A DNA stretch of 6,596 nucleotides from Bdellovibrionales bacterium. GTDB lineage: Bacteria > Bdellovibrionota > UBA2361 > JAGRAS01. The notes under the pieces were generated by a model. It worked only from the letters and a program-made list of their open reading frames with translations, did no database searches and was not told the origin of the DNA. The stretch lies in assembly GCA_020434465.1 (NCBI GenBank), contig JAGRAS010000098.1, positions 1 to 6,596 on the forward strand, read 5' to 3'. The position numbers and the translations under genes were made by a program. Shown here one piece after another: positions 1 to 6,596 of the stretch (the stretch's first letter is position 1; every line of letters starts with the position of its first letter).

Positions 1-2097
1 GCTTCTAAAATTATCTCTGAAATTAAGCAATATGACTCGACAATCGAAGTAAAATTACTTTCATATAAACAAACTAATGAAAGCTTTGATTTGTTGTTTA
101 TTATTTCTAGTGCAAAAGCAGCTGAGGATTTCATTAATCAATTTCAAAAAAAGTTGCCTGTAGTAGTTTTTATACCTAAGCGTGATAAATCAATTGCAGC
201 AAAAAAACTTTATGCTCGTGCATTAGTCTTAGTTGACTCTGATATAAACAAAACCAGATTTGCATTTATTGAACCAGTTTGGTCATTAGAAAAGTCACTA
301 GCTGTAATTTCTTCAGAATACGTATTTCATCCACCACTAGTAATCAGTACCTATTCGAGAATTATTGATTATTTAAAACCACATAAGAAAGAGTTTTTCG
401 CCTCTTTAATATGCATGGTGTTTTATGGTGCTTCAGATGGCGCAATCCCGTTTATTGTAAAACACATTCTTGATGGAATCTTTACCAACCACAATACGCA
501 ACTACTTTATTTATTGCCCCTTGCAGTAATGCTATTTGCAATATTTAGAGCAGCAACTGACTTTGGGCAGCAGTTTTTGATGGCTAGAGTTGGGCATAAA
601 ATTGTGAGAGATATTAGGAATGCAGTTAACCGCCACCTGCTTAAACTTTCTCCTGGATATTTTATCTCTCAATCAAGCGGCGGACTTCTGTCACGAATCA
701 CAAGTGATGTTGTGCTTGTAAAAACACTACTTACCAGCTCAACAGCTTCATTAATTAGAGACTTCATAAGAATACTTACATTAATAGCGGCTGCTATCTA
801 TCTAGATTCAACTCTTGCTTCAATAGCCCTAATAGCAGTCCCAGCTATTATTTTCCCAGTTTATAGGTTTGGAAGAAGAATAAGAAAACTTACCAAGCTT
901 GGGCAAGATGCGATTGGCGCCTTAAGTTCACTTTTACATGAAAGCATTTTAGGGAATAAAGTGGTTAGAATATTTGGTAGAGAATCTTTTGAAGAGCAAC
1001 GTTTTGCCAATAAAAATAATCAACTCACAGATACATTTGTTAAGTCAGAACGCATTCATGCTTTAGCTGGTCCCGTTAATGAAATTTTAGCGGCTCTAGC
1101 GATTTCAATTGTAATATTGTGGGGTGGCAGCACAGTAATTCATGGAAGTCGCAGTCAAGGTGATTTTATTGCTTTTTTACTTTCAATCTTTTTATTGTAT
1201 GAACCACTAAAGCGGCTTAGCAAACTTAATAATTCAATTCAAGAAGGTCTTTCTGGAGCTGAGAGAATCTTTGAAGTTCTTGATAGAAAGCCTGATATTA
1301 TTGATCCGCAAACCCCAAAACTTCTCTCTGACAAAAACTCGATTGAGTTTTGTAATGTTGATTTTAGATACAACCGTGGAGGTCCTCTCGTACTAAAAGA
1401 TGTTAGTCTAACAGTTGATGAAGGATCCAAAGTAGCTTTAGTAGGTTTTTCTGGTGCAGGTAAAAGCACGCTGATTGATTTGATTCCTAGATTTATGGAT
1501 CCTACTGCTGGCAAAATTTTAGTTGGCGGTATTGATTTACGCTTAGTTAAAATAGCAGAGCTTCGATCTCGCATAGCTAGCGTTGGTCAGCATACATTCC
1601 TTTTTAATGATTCTGTATTTAATAATATTCGCTATGGTAAAGAGGATGCGACGGAAATGGAAGTACATGCTGCAGCTAAAGCCGCTTTTGCCACGGAATT
1701 TATTGAAGAGTTATCTGCTGGATTTAACACTATAATAGGCGAAGGCGGTCTAACACTTTCTGGAGGTCAAAGGCAACGACTTGCAATTGCTAGAGCAATT
1801 TTAAAAGATGCACCAATCCTTATTCTAGATGAAGCCACAGCTTCACTCGATAACAAATCAGAGAAAGAAGTTCAAGCTGCTTTGGAAGCCCTAGAAAAAA
1901 ACAGAACATCAATAATCATTGCACATAGGTTATCAACAATCATAAATGCAGATAAAATTATTGTTATGCATGAAGGACGAATTGTTGAAGTTGGCACGCA
2001 TCAGGAACTTTTAAATTTAAAAGGTTCATATTCAAAATTATATGCGTTACAATTTTCTACTGCCGGAGAAACTTTAAAAAATGAGCAAGCAGCTTAA
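1..2097 (+). CDS. msbA: MsbA-family lipid A flippase (ABC exporter), 5'-partial, with extra N-terminal region
   Basis: Half-transporter fusing a six-helix membrane domain to an ATPase; in this context it most likely flips lipid A-core across the inner membrane as a homodimer. The frame is open from base 1, so the true start lies upstream; 698 residues are visible. Counting from base 1, residues 1 to about 115 match no part of MsbA that I recognise. The membrane domain runs from about 117 (TYSRIIDYLKPHKKE) to 430, with hydrophobic helices near 132-153, 168-190, 251-269, 270-290, 361-380 and 387-406. The ATPase domain follows: Walker A GFSGAGKST (bases 1444-1470), Q-loop Gln (1588-1590), signature LSGGQ (1756-1770), Walker B ILILDEA (from 1816), D-loop SLD, and switch His (1924-1926). 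All ATPase motifs are intact. It overlaps the next gene by 17 bases. Family assignment as an ABC exporter is certain; the MsbA role rests on the lipid A neighbours. Confidence 0.9.
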   Translation, partial: ASKIISEIKQYDSTIEVKLLSYKQTNESFDLLFIISSAKAAEDFINQFQKKLPVVVFIPKRDKSIAAKKLYARALVLVDSDINKTRFAFIEPVWSLEKSLAVISSEYVFHPPLVISTYSRIIDYLKPHKKEFFASLICMVFYGASDGAIPFIVKHILDGIFTNHNTQLLYLLPLAVMLFAIFRAATDFGQQFLMARVGHKIVRDIRNAVNRHLLKLSPGYFISQSSGGLLSRITSDVVLVKTLLTSSTASLIRDFIRILTLIAAAIYLDSTLASIALIAVPAIIFPVYRFGRRIRKLTKLGQDAIGALSSLLHESILGNKVVRIFGRESFEEQRFANKNNQLTDTFVKSERIHALAGPVNEILAALAISIVILWGGSTVIHGSRSQGDFIAFLLSIFLLYEPLKRLSKLNNSIQEGLSGAERIFEVLDRKPDIIDPQTPKLLSDKNSIEFCNVDFRYNRGGPLVLKDVSLTVDEGSKVALVGFSGAGKSTLIDLIPRFMDPTAGKILVGGIDLRLVKIAELRSRIASVGQHTFLFNDSVFNNIRYGKEDATEMEVHAAAKAAFATEFIEELSAGFNTIIGEGGLTLSGGQRQRLAIARAILKDAPILILDEATASLDNKSEKEVQAALEALEKNRTSIIIAHRLSTIINADKIIVMHEGRIVEVGTHQELLNLKGSYSKLYALQFSTAGETLKNEQAA
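2065..2070 (+). promoter_or_regulatory. Ribosome binding site for the DUF374 acyltransferase
   Basis: GGAGAA lies inside the 3' end of the msbA-like gene, 10 bases before the ATG at 2081. It supports that ATG as the start despite the 17-base overlap with the upstream gene. Confidence 0.6.
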
Positions 2098-2752
2098 TTC
2101 CATTGCTGAATTTACAGTTGGCTGGCTTGGTTCTCTAATGCTAGCTAGCATAAAATCTACGTTAAGGTGGACAAACATAAAAAATGCAGAAGATAATTGT
2201 TTTTGGGAGTTCTCTGAGCCTGGAATTTGTGCATTTTGGCATGATCAACAACTGATGATGCCATGGTTATTCCTAGATTTTAAAGGCGACTCAAATAGAA
2301 ATATCTATATGCTAATTAGCCAGCATAGAGATGGCAGACTTGTAGCTTCAGCAGTTGAACGCTTAGGAATTAAAACCATTGCAGGATCATCTACTAGAGG
2401 TGGCAAAGAAGCAATTTTTAGATTAGCTGCAAAAATCAGAAAGGAAAATTTTGTGGCAATAACTCCAGATGGCCCTCGAGGACCTAGACACAAGGTAAAG
2501 GATGGAGTAATTAGACTCGCGCAACTTACCGGCGCACCCATCTATCCAGTTGCAATTGAAGTAAAACGAGCTTGGGAGTTCTCTAGTTGGGATAGAATGC
2601 GTTTAGCAAAGCCATTTACTAAAGCAACAAGGGTGATAGGAGATCCAATTTATGTTCCGCGTCAAATTCCAAAATCTAATAACTACGCAACTGATTTGGA
2701 AAAAGCCTTAATTGAAATAAGCAATCTTGCTAAATTAAAGGCTCAAGAATGA
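2081..2752 (+). CDS. DUF374 lysophospholipid-acyltransferase-like protein, probable lipid A secondary acyltransferase (LpxJ-like)
   Basis: A 223-residue protein with the full DUF374 motif set: FWH (52-54), SQHRDG (80-85), GSSTRGG (102-108), ITPDGPRGP (127-135) and SWDR (169-172). The His in FWH-D is the likely counterpart of the catalytic His in HX4D-type acyltransferases. From memory, LpxJ of Helicobacter and Campylobacter, which adds a secondary acyl chain to lipid A in place of LpxM, belongs to this group. The position between msbA and kdtA fits a role in lipid A acylation at the cytoplasmic face of the inner membrane. The N-terminal 25 residues are moderately hydrophobic and could anchor it. 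Start ATG 2081 has a GGAGAA site upstream and overlaps the msbA-like gene by 17 bases; the stop overlaps kdtA in an ATGA junction. Family is near certain; the exact acyl acceptor is inferred, so no symbol is assigned. Confidence 0.88.
   Translation: MSKQLNSIAEFTVGWLGSLMLASIKSTLRWTNIKNAEDNCFWEFSEPGICAFWHDQQLMMPWLFLDFKGDSNRNIYMLISQHRDGRLVASAVERLGIKTIAGSSTRGGKEAIFRLAAKIRKENFVAITPDGPRGPRHKVKDGVIRLAQLTGAPIYPVAIEVKRAWEFSSWDRMRLAKPFTKATRVIGDPIYVPRQIPKSNNYATDLEKALIEISNLAKLKAQE
2737..2741 (+). promoter_or_regulatory. Ribosome binding site for kdtA
   Basis: AAAGG sits 7 bases before the kdtA ATG at 2749, inside the end of the acyltransferase gene. With the 4-base ATGA overlap it indicates translational coupling. 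Confidence 0.5.
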
Positions 2753-3996
2753 ACTGGATCTTATTATATCATTTAGGCTTGATTCCAATATCTATAATAG
2801 CCACACCTTTCTTCTTATTAAGTAAAAGAGGTCGAGAAAGATTAATAGAAAGATTTGGGTTCTGGCAGTTAAAAAGCCAAGATGAATATCTCTGGTTTCA
2901 TGGGGCATCACTTGGCGAAATTGCTGGGATCGAACCTGTAATACAAAATCTTAAAAAAAATGATTTAAAAAATAAAATACTAATTACTTCATCATCTGCC
3001 ACTGGCTTACAAAGAGCTGAAAAGTTTGCTGATCAAGCAAAACTACTCCCCTTTGATAGTTTTTTCTTTTACAACAATGCATTGAAGGATTTAAATATTA
3101 AAAGACTAATTATTTCTGAAACTGAACTTTGGCCGGGTTTGTTAGATTATGCAAAACACAAAAAAATAGAAACTGCAATTATTAATGCCAGAATTTCAGA
3201 TTATACAGTTAACAGCTACAAACGATTAAGATGGCTTTTTAAACCCCTTTTTCAACACTTATATAAATTAATTGCTGTGAGCGAAAAGTCTAAACAAAGA
3301 TTTATTAACCTCGGAGTATCTGAGAAAATTATTACTGTACTTCCTAACACCAAGTATGACAAAGCCAAGGCATTATCTTCTCCTGCAGAAAGCTTCGGAA
3401 CTGAAATCTTTAAAAACCAAAATACCATCATCACTCTAGGATGCTTGCGGCCAGGAGAGGAAGAATTTTGGTTCCCAGCAGTTGCTAAAGCTATCCAAAG
3501 TCTACCGATTAATTTTATAATCGCTCCAAGGCATGCGGAAAAATTTGCTTACTTTGCAGCAAAGTTGTCTGAGTACAATATCTCTTTTCAAAGCTGGTCT
3601 GATATAAAAAATACTAACGCAGGAGATAAAAAAGTTCTGCTTTTGAATGTTTACGGTAAACTTGAAGCTGCCTATTCCATATCTAGCGCTGCTTTCATTG
3701 GTGCTACATTAGTAGATATTGGAGGTCACAATCCTTTAGATGCTGCTTGCTATGGCTGTTATTTAGCTTTAGGCCCTTATGTTTCAACTATCGAGGAAAT
3801 TGTATTAAAATTATTATCAGAAAATGCATGCATAACTATAAATTCAATTGATGATGCATTGAATTTTATAGATTTTGTTTGCAAAAACCCTGAAGAAGCT
3901 AAACTAAAAGGTCAAGCTGCCGAAAAAGTTTATTTAGAATTTAATGGAGTTTCTAAAAAAGTACTTATGAATCTTGGGCTAGTTGAAAATGCTTAA
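2749..3996 (+). CDS. kdtA: 3-deoxy-D-manno-octulosonic acid (Kdo) transferase
   Basis: GT30 glycosyltransferase (also called WaaA) moving Kdo from CMP-Kdo to the lipid A precursor at the inner membrane. The 415 residues are typical for the family. An N-terminal hydrophobic segment (about 3-24) should anchor it. The acceptor-side domain carries WFHGASLGE, with Glu57 as the expected catalytic base, then SETELWPG (123-130) and NARIS (146-150). The second GT-B domain starts near NTKYD (200-204) and carries GCLRPGEEE (231-239), APRH (259-262) and GGHNPLD (325-331). In most homologues I recall the last motif ends in Glu, so Asp331 is a conservative deviation at the nucleotide-sugar site. The GCLRP stretch also differs from the E. 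coli STHEGEE form. Whether it adds one or more Kdo residues cannot be read from sequence. Start ATG overlaps the upstream stop; the end overlaps lpxK. Confidence 0.95.
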   Translation: MNWILLYHLGLIPISIIATPFFLLSKRGRERLIERFGFWQLKSQDEYLWFHGASLGEIAGIEPVIQNLKKNDLKNKILITSSSATGLQRAEKFADQAKLLPFDSFFFYNNALKDLNIKRLIISETELWPGLLDYAKHKKIETAIINARISDYTVNSYKRLRWLFKPLFQHLYKLIAVSEKSKQRFINLGVSEKIITVLPNTKYDKAKALSSPAESFGTEIFKNQNTIITLGCLRPGEEEFWFPAVAKAIQSLPINFIIAPRHAEKFAYFAAKLSEYNISFQSWSDIKNTNAGDKKVLLLNVYGKLEAAYSISSAAFIGATLVDIGGHNPLDAACYGCYLALGPYVSTIEEIVLKLLSENACITINSIDDALNFIDFVCKNPEEAKLKGQAAEKVYLEFNGVSKKVLMNLGLVENA

Positions 3997-4972
3997 AGTC
4001 TTAACTTGGCTATATTCGAAAATTATAAATCTAAGAAATATTCTTTATGATAAAAGCATCTTGCCAACTTTTAAATCAAATTTACCGGTAATAAGTATCG
4101 GTAATATATCTATTGGTGGCACAGGCAAGACCCCATTAGTTAGATACTTATGCCTAGAGTTGAAAAAACAAAATCTTAAGCCAGTTGTATTGACACGTGG
4201 TTACAAAGGTTCAATTTACGGACCTCACCTAGTTTCAAAAGCCGATAGTCATCTTGAAGTTGGTGATGAACCACTTCTAATCTGGGAAACAGCAAAAGTT
4301 CCAGTAGTAATTGCAAAAAAAAGAGTAGCAGGAGCTTTGTTCATTGAGGAAAATAATCTAGGAAACATTATTATTCTTGACGATGGCCTTCAACATCGCT
4401 CTTTAAAACGCGACATAGATATTATTTGCATTGATGCAAGTAGTTCACAAAGTTTAGACAATTTTTTTAAAGGTAAAGTAATTCCTTCCGGCAATCTAAG
4501 AGAACCCTTAAAACATGCTCTTAAGAGATCTAATGCATTAGTTTTTTCGATGAGGCAACTATCTCAAGAAGCGCCTGACTACATAAAAAAACATTATAGC
4601 TATCTACCTGATAACCTAGATAAGTTTATTTCAAAACTTATTAATCCACACATTAAAAGAGGTTCTGAGAAATTAACGGCACAAGCAGTAACTGCCTTTT
4701 GTGGAATTGCTAATCCAGAGGCCTTTAGGAAAACTCTTGACCAATTAGGATTTGAAGTAACTGAATTCATCAGCTTTAGAGATCATCATAATTTTAGTAA
4801 AACTGAATTAGAAAAACTTAGCGACATCGCTAGTAAGACTCCACTAGTTTGTACAGGAAAAGATTTTGTAAAATTACCTGATTCAATCAAACAAAAAGTT
4901 TATTGTTTAGAATTTGATTTGGAGGTAAATCCAAATCTTCTGAAACTTATTAAACCGAATTCAGGTTATTAG
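3989..4972 (+). CDS. lpxK: Tetraacyldisaccharide 4'-kinase
   Basis: LpxK phosphorylates the 4' position of the tetraacyl disaccharide 1-phosphate to form lipid IVA, at the cytoplasmic face of the inner membrane. The protein is 327 residues from ATG 3989; a TTG two codons upstream (3983) is possible, but ATG is preferred. Motifs: P-loop GGTGKTP (43-49), TRGY (69-72), VGDEP (91-95), DDGLQH (131-136), IPSGNLREP (165-173), GIANPEAF (239-246), FRDHHNF (263-269) and TGKDFVKL (289-296). Asp93 and one of His266/267 are candidates for the family's Asp/His catalytic pair; Asp131/132 should help bind Mg-ATP. TGKD stands where TEKD is usual, a possible but unproven functional change. The N-terminus (WLYSKIINLRNILYD) is the usual amphipathic membrane-binding helix. 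It overlaps kdtA by 8 bases with only a weak ribosome binding site, suggesting coupling. It appears to be the last gene of the lipid A operon. Confidence 0.95.
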   Translation: MLKVLTWLYSKIINLRNILYDKSILPTFKSNLPVISIGNISIGGTGKTPLVRYLCLELKKQNLKPVVLTRGYKGSIYGPHLVSKADSHLEVGDEPLLIWETAKVPVVIAKKRVAGALFIEENNLGNIIILDDGLQHRSLKRDIDIICIDASSSQSLDNFFKGKVIPSGNLREPLKHALKRSNALVFSMRQLSQEAPDYIKKHYSYLPDNLDKFISKLINPHIKRGSEKLTAQAVTAFCGIANPEAFRKTLDQLGFEVTEFISFRDHHNFSKTELEKLSDIASKTPLVCTGKDFVKLPDSIKQKVYCLEFDLEVNPNLLKLIKPNSGY

Positions 4973-5022
4973 GTTTCAACTTTAAATTTCATATCCCTTC
5001 GCTGCCATGCATGCTATTATCA

Positions 5023-5051
5023 CTGATATTACAGCTGGTTATGAGTATAAG
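5023..5051 (+). promoter_or_regulatory. Putative sigma70-type promoter for the peptidoglycan-binding gene
   Basis: CTGATA (5023-5028, 4 of 6 to TTGACA) is followed after exactly 17 bases by TATAAG (5046-5051, 5 of 6 to TATAAT), giving a leader of about 28 bases before ATG 5086. It sits in the 113-base gap after lpxK, which otherwise shows only an 8-base palindrome CATGCATG (5006-5013) and no GC-rich hairpin with a T-run. In AT-rich DNA such matches arise by chance, so this is a candidate only. Confidence 0.35.
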
Positions 5052-5085
5052 TATTCATTTTAGTCTAATTCGAGCATAACTTCAT

Positions 5086-5973
5086 ATGCAAAATAAACAA
5101 CATAAAATTGCTATTGCTGCTTTAACTGCCACTTTGGGGCTAGGTAATTTTGTATTATCCAAAATAAAATCAGACTGGAATCCTGAGAAAGGCGGTGTTG
5201 TAAAAGCCTTAGCAGAGTTTGATAACCCAAAACCTTTAGATAGCTTAACAATGCCGATAAGTGATTTTATTGAAGAAGAACAAAAAACAAAACCAGTTGA
5301 CCTTAATCAAAAAATTACTCTTGAAGATATTAGAATTGGAAAAGTTATAATTAACTATGATCCAGAAAAACAAATGTATTTTTCTGAAACTGTAAAAGAA
5401 ATTCAAATTCTTTTAAGTCAAGCAACTGGAATACAGCTACAAATAGATGGCATTGTGGGCCCCCTTACTACTAATGGTATAGGCACAAATAGCATAGGAG
5501 CAGCACGCTGGTACGCTTGTTCACGTGGCTTAAAAGATCGCTCTGGTGCAATAACAGCGGAACTACTTTTAGCGCTTGAAACTAACATGCCAGCATTACC
5601 ATTACTTGCAATAGGAGAAGCAAGTTTAGCAGATATAGCGAATGAACGTCTTAGTTTATCTGGCACACCAATAATAATTAGTCATAAAGAGCATGGGCAA
5701 TTTTTTTCCAAAGCTTATCAAGAGGCTCAATTTTTTATGCAAGAAGCAGGTATTGACTTAGGTCACTATGGAGCAGATGGTTATTTCGGTCAAGATGGAG
5801 TCACAAGACTTCTACCAACATATTTACGTTCAAGAGGAATCAATGTGGCTAGCTATGCGTTGACACCATTAATTGCAAAAGCATTAATTGATCAAAAACC
5901 TCCACTTTCAGTTCAAGAGGAAATTAGAAATATAATTTCTAAGAAATGGTTTAAAGAGCTGATTTTAAAATAA
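5086..5973 (+). CDS. Exported or membrane-anchored protein with two peptidoglycan-binding-like modules
   Basis: A 295-residue protein of unknown specific function. Residues 4-26 form a Lys-containing start and a hydrophobic stretch (IAIAALTATLGLGNFVL), either a signal peptide or a membrane anchor; no clear cleavage site is seen. Residues 30-95 look like a charged, Pro-containing linker. Module 1 (about 99-165) has the PG_binding_1 pattern: helix ETVKEIQILL, DGIVGP at 121-126, a second helix, and an SRGL...ITAELLLAL end. Module 2 (about 208-268) repeats it: YQEAQFF, DGYFGQ (231-236), YLRSRGI, LTPLIAKALI. Both are diverged from canonical modules. The likely role is to hold a partner or its own C-terminal part to cell-wall glycan in the periplasm. 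ATG 5086 is the first start after an in-frame TAA at 5077; only a weak CGAG precedes it. The next open frame continues in the same phase immediately after its TAA, so this may be the N-terminal half of a longer, interrupted protein. Confidence 0.75.
   Translation: MQNKQHKIAIAALTATLGLGNFVLSKIKSDWNPEKGGVVKALAEFDNPKPLDSLTMPISDFIEEEQKTKPVDLNQKITLEDIRIGKVIINYDPEKQMYFSETVKEIQILLSQATGIQLQIDGIVGPLTTNGIGTNSIGAARWYACSRGLKDRSGAITAELLLALETNMPALPLLAIGEASLADIANERLSLSGTPIIISHKEHGQFFSKAYQEAQFFMQEAGIDLGHYGADGYFGQDGVTRLLPTYLRSRGINVASYALTPLIAKALIDQKPPLSVQEEIRNIISKKWFKELILK
5860..5888 (+). promoter_or_regulatory. Weak candidate internal promoter ahead of the 3' open frame
   Basis: A perfect TTGACA (5860-5865) is followed after 17 bases by ATTAAT (5883-5888, 4 of 6). 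It lies inside the peptidoglycan-binding gene, about 90 bases before its stop, and could serve separate expression of the following frame. Another perfect TTGACA inside lpxK (4190-4195) has no matching -10, showing such hits occur by chance here. Confidence 0.15.
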
Positions 5974-6596
5974 AAAAAAACAATAATTAAATTTGCTCTA
6001 AGTTTAGATGATAGAGAGAAATTAATACTCTTCCAAATTTTAAATTCATCTACTTTTAATGATCTTAATACCTCACATATTAAACAAGCATTAAATATTA
6101 TTATTCAATGTGGAAAATCCAACTTAGCAATATTGGCGCATTTATTTTCCTTACCAGGTTCAGAAAATAAACCATCTATTCTCACTCGCCCTTCTTTTGA
6201 TTTAGATAGAACACCTTTGGTAAGTTGGCTACATGAGATAAGCTGTGGAGAATTAGATCCACGAATCAGCCAAGATCTTAGACCCCAATTGATAAGAAAT
6301 TTGATATTAGATATTGTTTTTCCTTATACCTATACGCAAGACAAGCATAATACTTGTGGCACAATTCAGGCTTTGAAATATTTTTTTCATCGATATCCTG
6401 GCGAGGCATTTAGATTAGCTACTGGCCTACTAAAAAAAGAAGGAAGAGTTGCTATGTGCAATGGAGATTCTCTCATACGTGATGAGGATGTTTTCAGTTC
6501 AGACAGTTCTTTTAACCGCACATTAGTTGAAAGAATTTTCGAAGCTTCACTTATGGAATATATAAATGGTGAGGCTGACTATCAAAATTCTATTGA
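5974..6596 (+). CDS. 3'-partial open frame, possible papain-like cysteine hydrolase, no normal start codon; in phase with preceding gene
   Basis: From the codon after the upstream TAA the frame stays open for 207 codons to the window edge, which is unlikely by chance in DNA this AT-rich. The start given is simply the first codon of the open frame. The only near-start codons close to the 5' end are ATA (5983) and ATT (5986). TTG appears first at 6133 and ATG first at 6454, too late to keep the conserved-looking part. The product begins with a helix-rich segment (ALSLDDREKLILFQIL, residues 9-24). Near residue 126 it has NTCGT (Cys128) followed by a helix and YPGEAFRLATGLL (141-153), then CNGDSL (162-167) and NRTLVERIFEASLMEYING (181-199). 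The N-T-C-G setting followed by a helix resembles the nucleophile Cys of papain-fold or C39-like peptidases; the His partner would lie beyond the window. I recall similar segments in uncharacterised bacterial proteins but cannot name a family. It may be the C-terminal catalytic half of the preceding peptidoglycan-binding protein, split by one stop codon. Confidence 0.6.

Noticed and set aside
1239..1574. Minus-strand open frame of 111 codons opposite the ATPase domain
   Set aside because: It mirrors the msbA-like coding strand, which has all expected motifs; the minus product shows no recognisable domain.
2139..2150. 12-base perfect palindrome TGCTAGCTAGCA inside the acyltransferase gene
   Set aside because: One or two such palindromes are expected by chance in a window this size, and it lies within coding sequence.
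2305..2541. Minus-strand open frame opposite the acyltransferase
   Set aside because: Shadow of a gene with a clear family assignment; no start signal or domain of its own.
3983..3988. TTG at 3983 as the lpxK start
   Set aside because: An ATG two codons later gives essentially the same protein, and neither has a strong ribosome binding site; ATG is preferred by default.
4953..4972. Possible hairpin AACC / GGTT at the end of lpxK as a terminator
   Set aside because: The stem is only four pairs and no T-run follows.
5418..5666. Minus-strand open frame opposite the peptidoglycan-binding gene
   Set aside because: Shadow frame; its product has no recognisable features and the + strand protein has a coherent repeat structure.
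5962..5980. ATTTTAAAAT palindrome plus nine A as a terminator or slippage site
   Set aside because: The stem is only A-T pairs with no loop and no T-run on the + strand. Slippage in the A-run does not remove the preceding T of the TAA stop, and the shifted frames meet TAA within a few codons.

Overview
The window is AT-rich DNA from a Gram-negative (LPS-making) bacterium. All genes lie on the + strand. The first three quarters are a tightly packed lipid A/Kdo operon of four genes: an MsbA-type lipid flippase, a DUF374 acyltransferase of the LpxJ type, the Kdo transferase KdtA/WaaA, and the lipid A 4'-kinase LpxK. From memory, this order, with a DUF374 gene between msbA and kdtA, is common in delta-proteobacteria-like lineages. 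The AT-rich composition and divergent sequences suggest an uncultivated or little-studied member. That placement is inference; nothing here fixes the taxon.

Layout: 1-2097 is the 3' part of an MsbA-family ABC exporter whose frame is open to the left edge and carries an unexplained N-terminal extension of at least 115 residues. 2081-2752 is the DUF374 acyltransferase, 2749-3996 is kdtA and 3989-4972 is lpxK. The three junctions overlap by 17, 4 and 8 bases, so the genes are almost certainly co-transcribed and translationally coupled. LpxK phosphorylates the lipid A disaccharide, KdtA adds Kdo, the DUF374 protein probably adds a secondary acyl chain, and MsbA flips the product across the inner membrane.

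A 113-base gap (4973-5085) holds a plausible sigma70-like promoter and no convincing terminator. It leads to a different kind of gene at 5086-5973: an exported or membrane-anchored protein with two diverged peptidoglycan-binding (PG_binding_1-like) modules. Its TAA stop is followed in the same phase by an open frame running off the right edge (5974-6596, 207 codons, no stop). This frame has no ATG or GTG before codon 161 and only TTG candidates from 6133 onward. Its protein looks genuine and contains an Asn-Thr-Cys-Gly motif like the nucleophile region of papain-like cysteine hydrolases. The single in-frame stop between the two halves is the most interesting point in the window: a nonsense mutation, a sequence error, readthrough, or a start at a rare codon are all possible.

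No tRNA, rRNA, CRISPR array, insertion sequence or convincing rho-independent terminator was seen.
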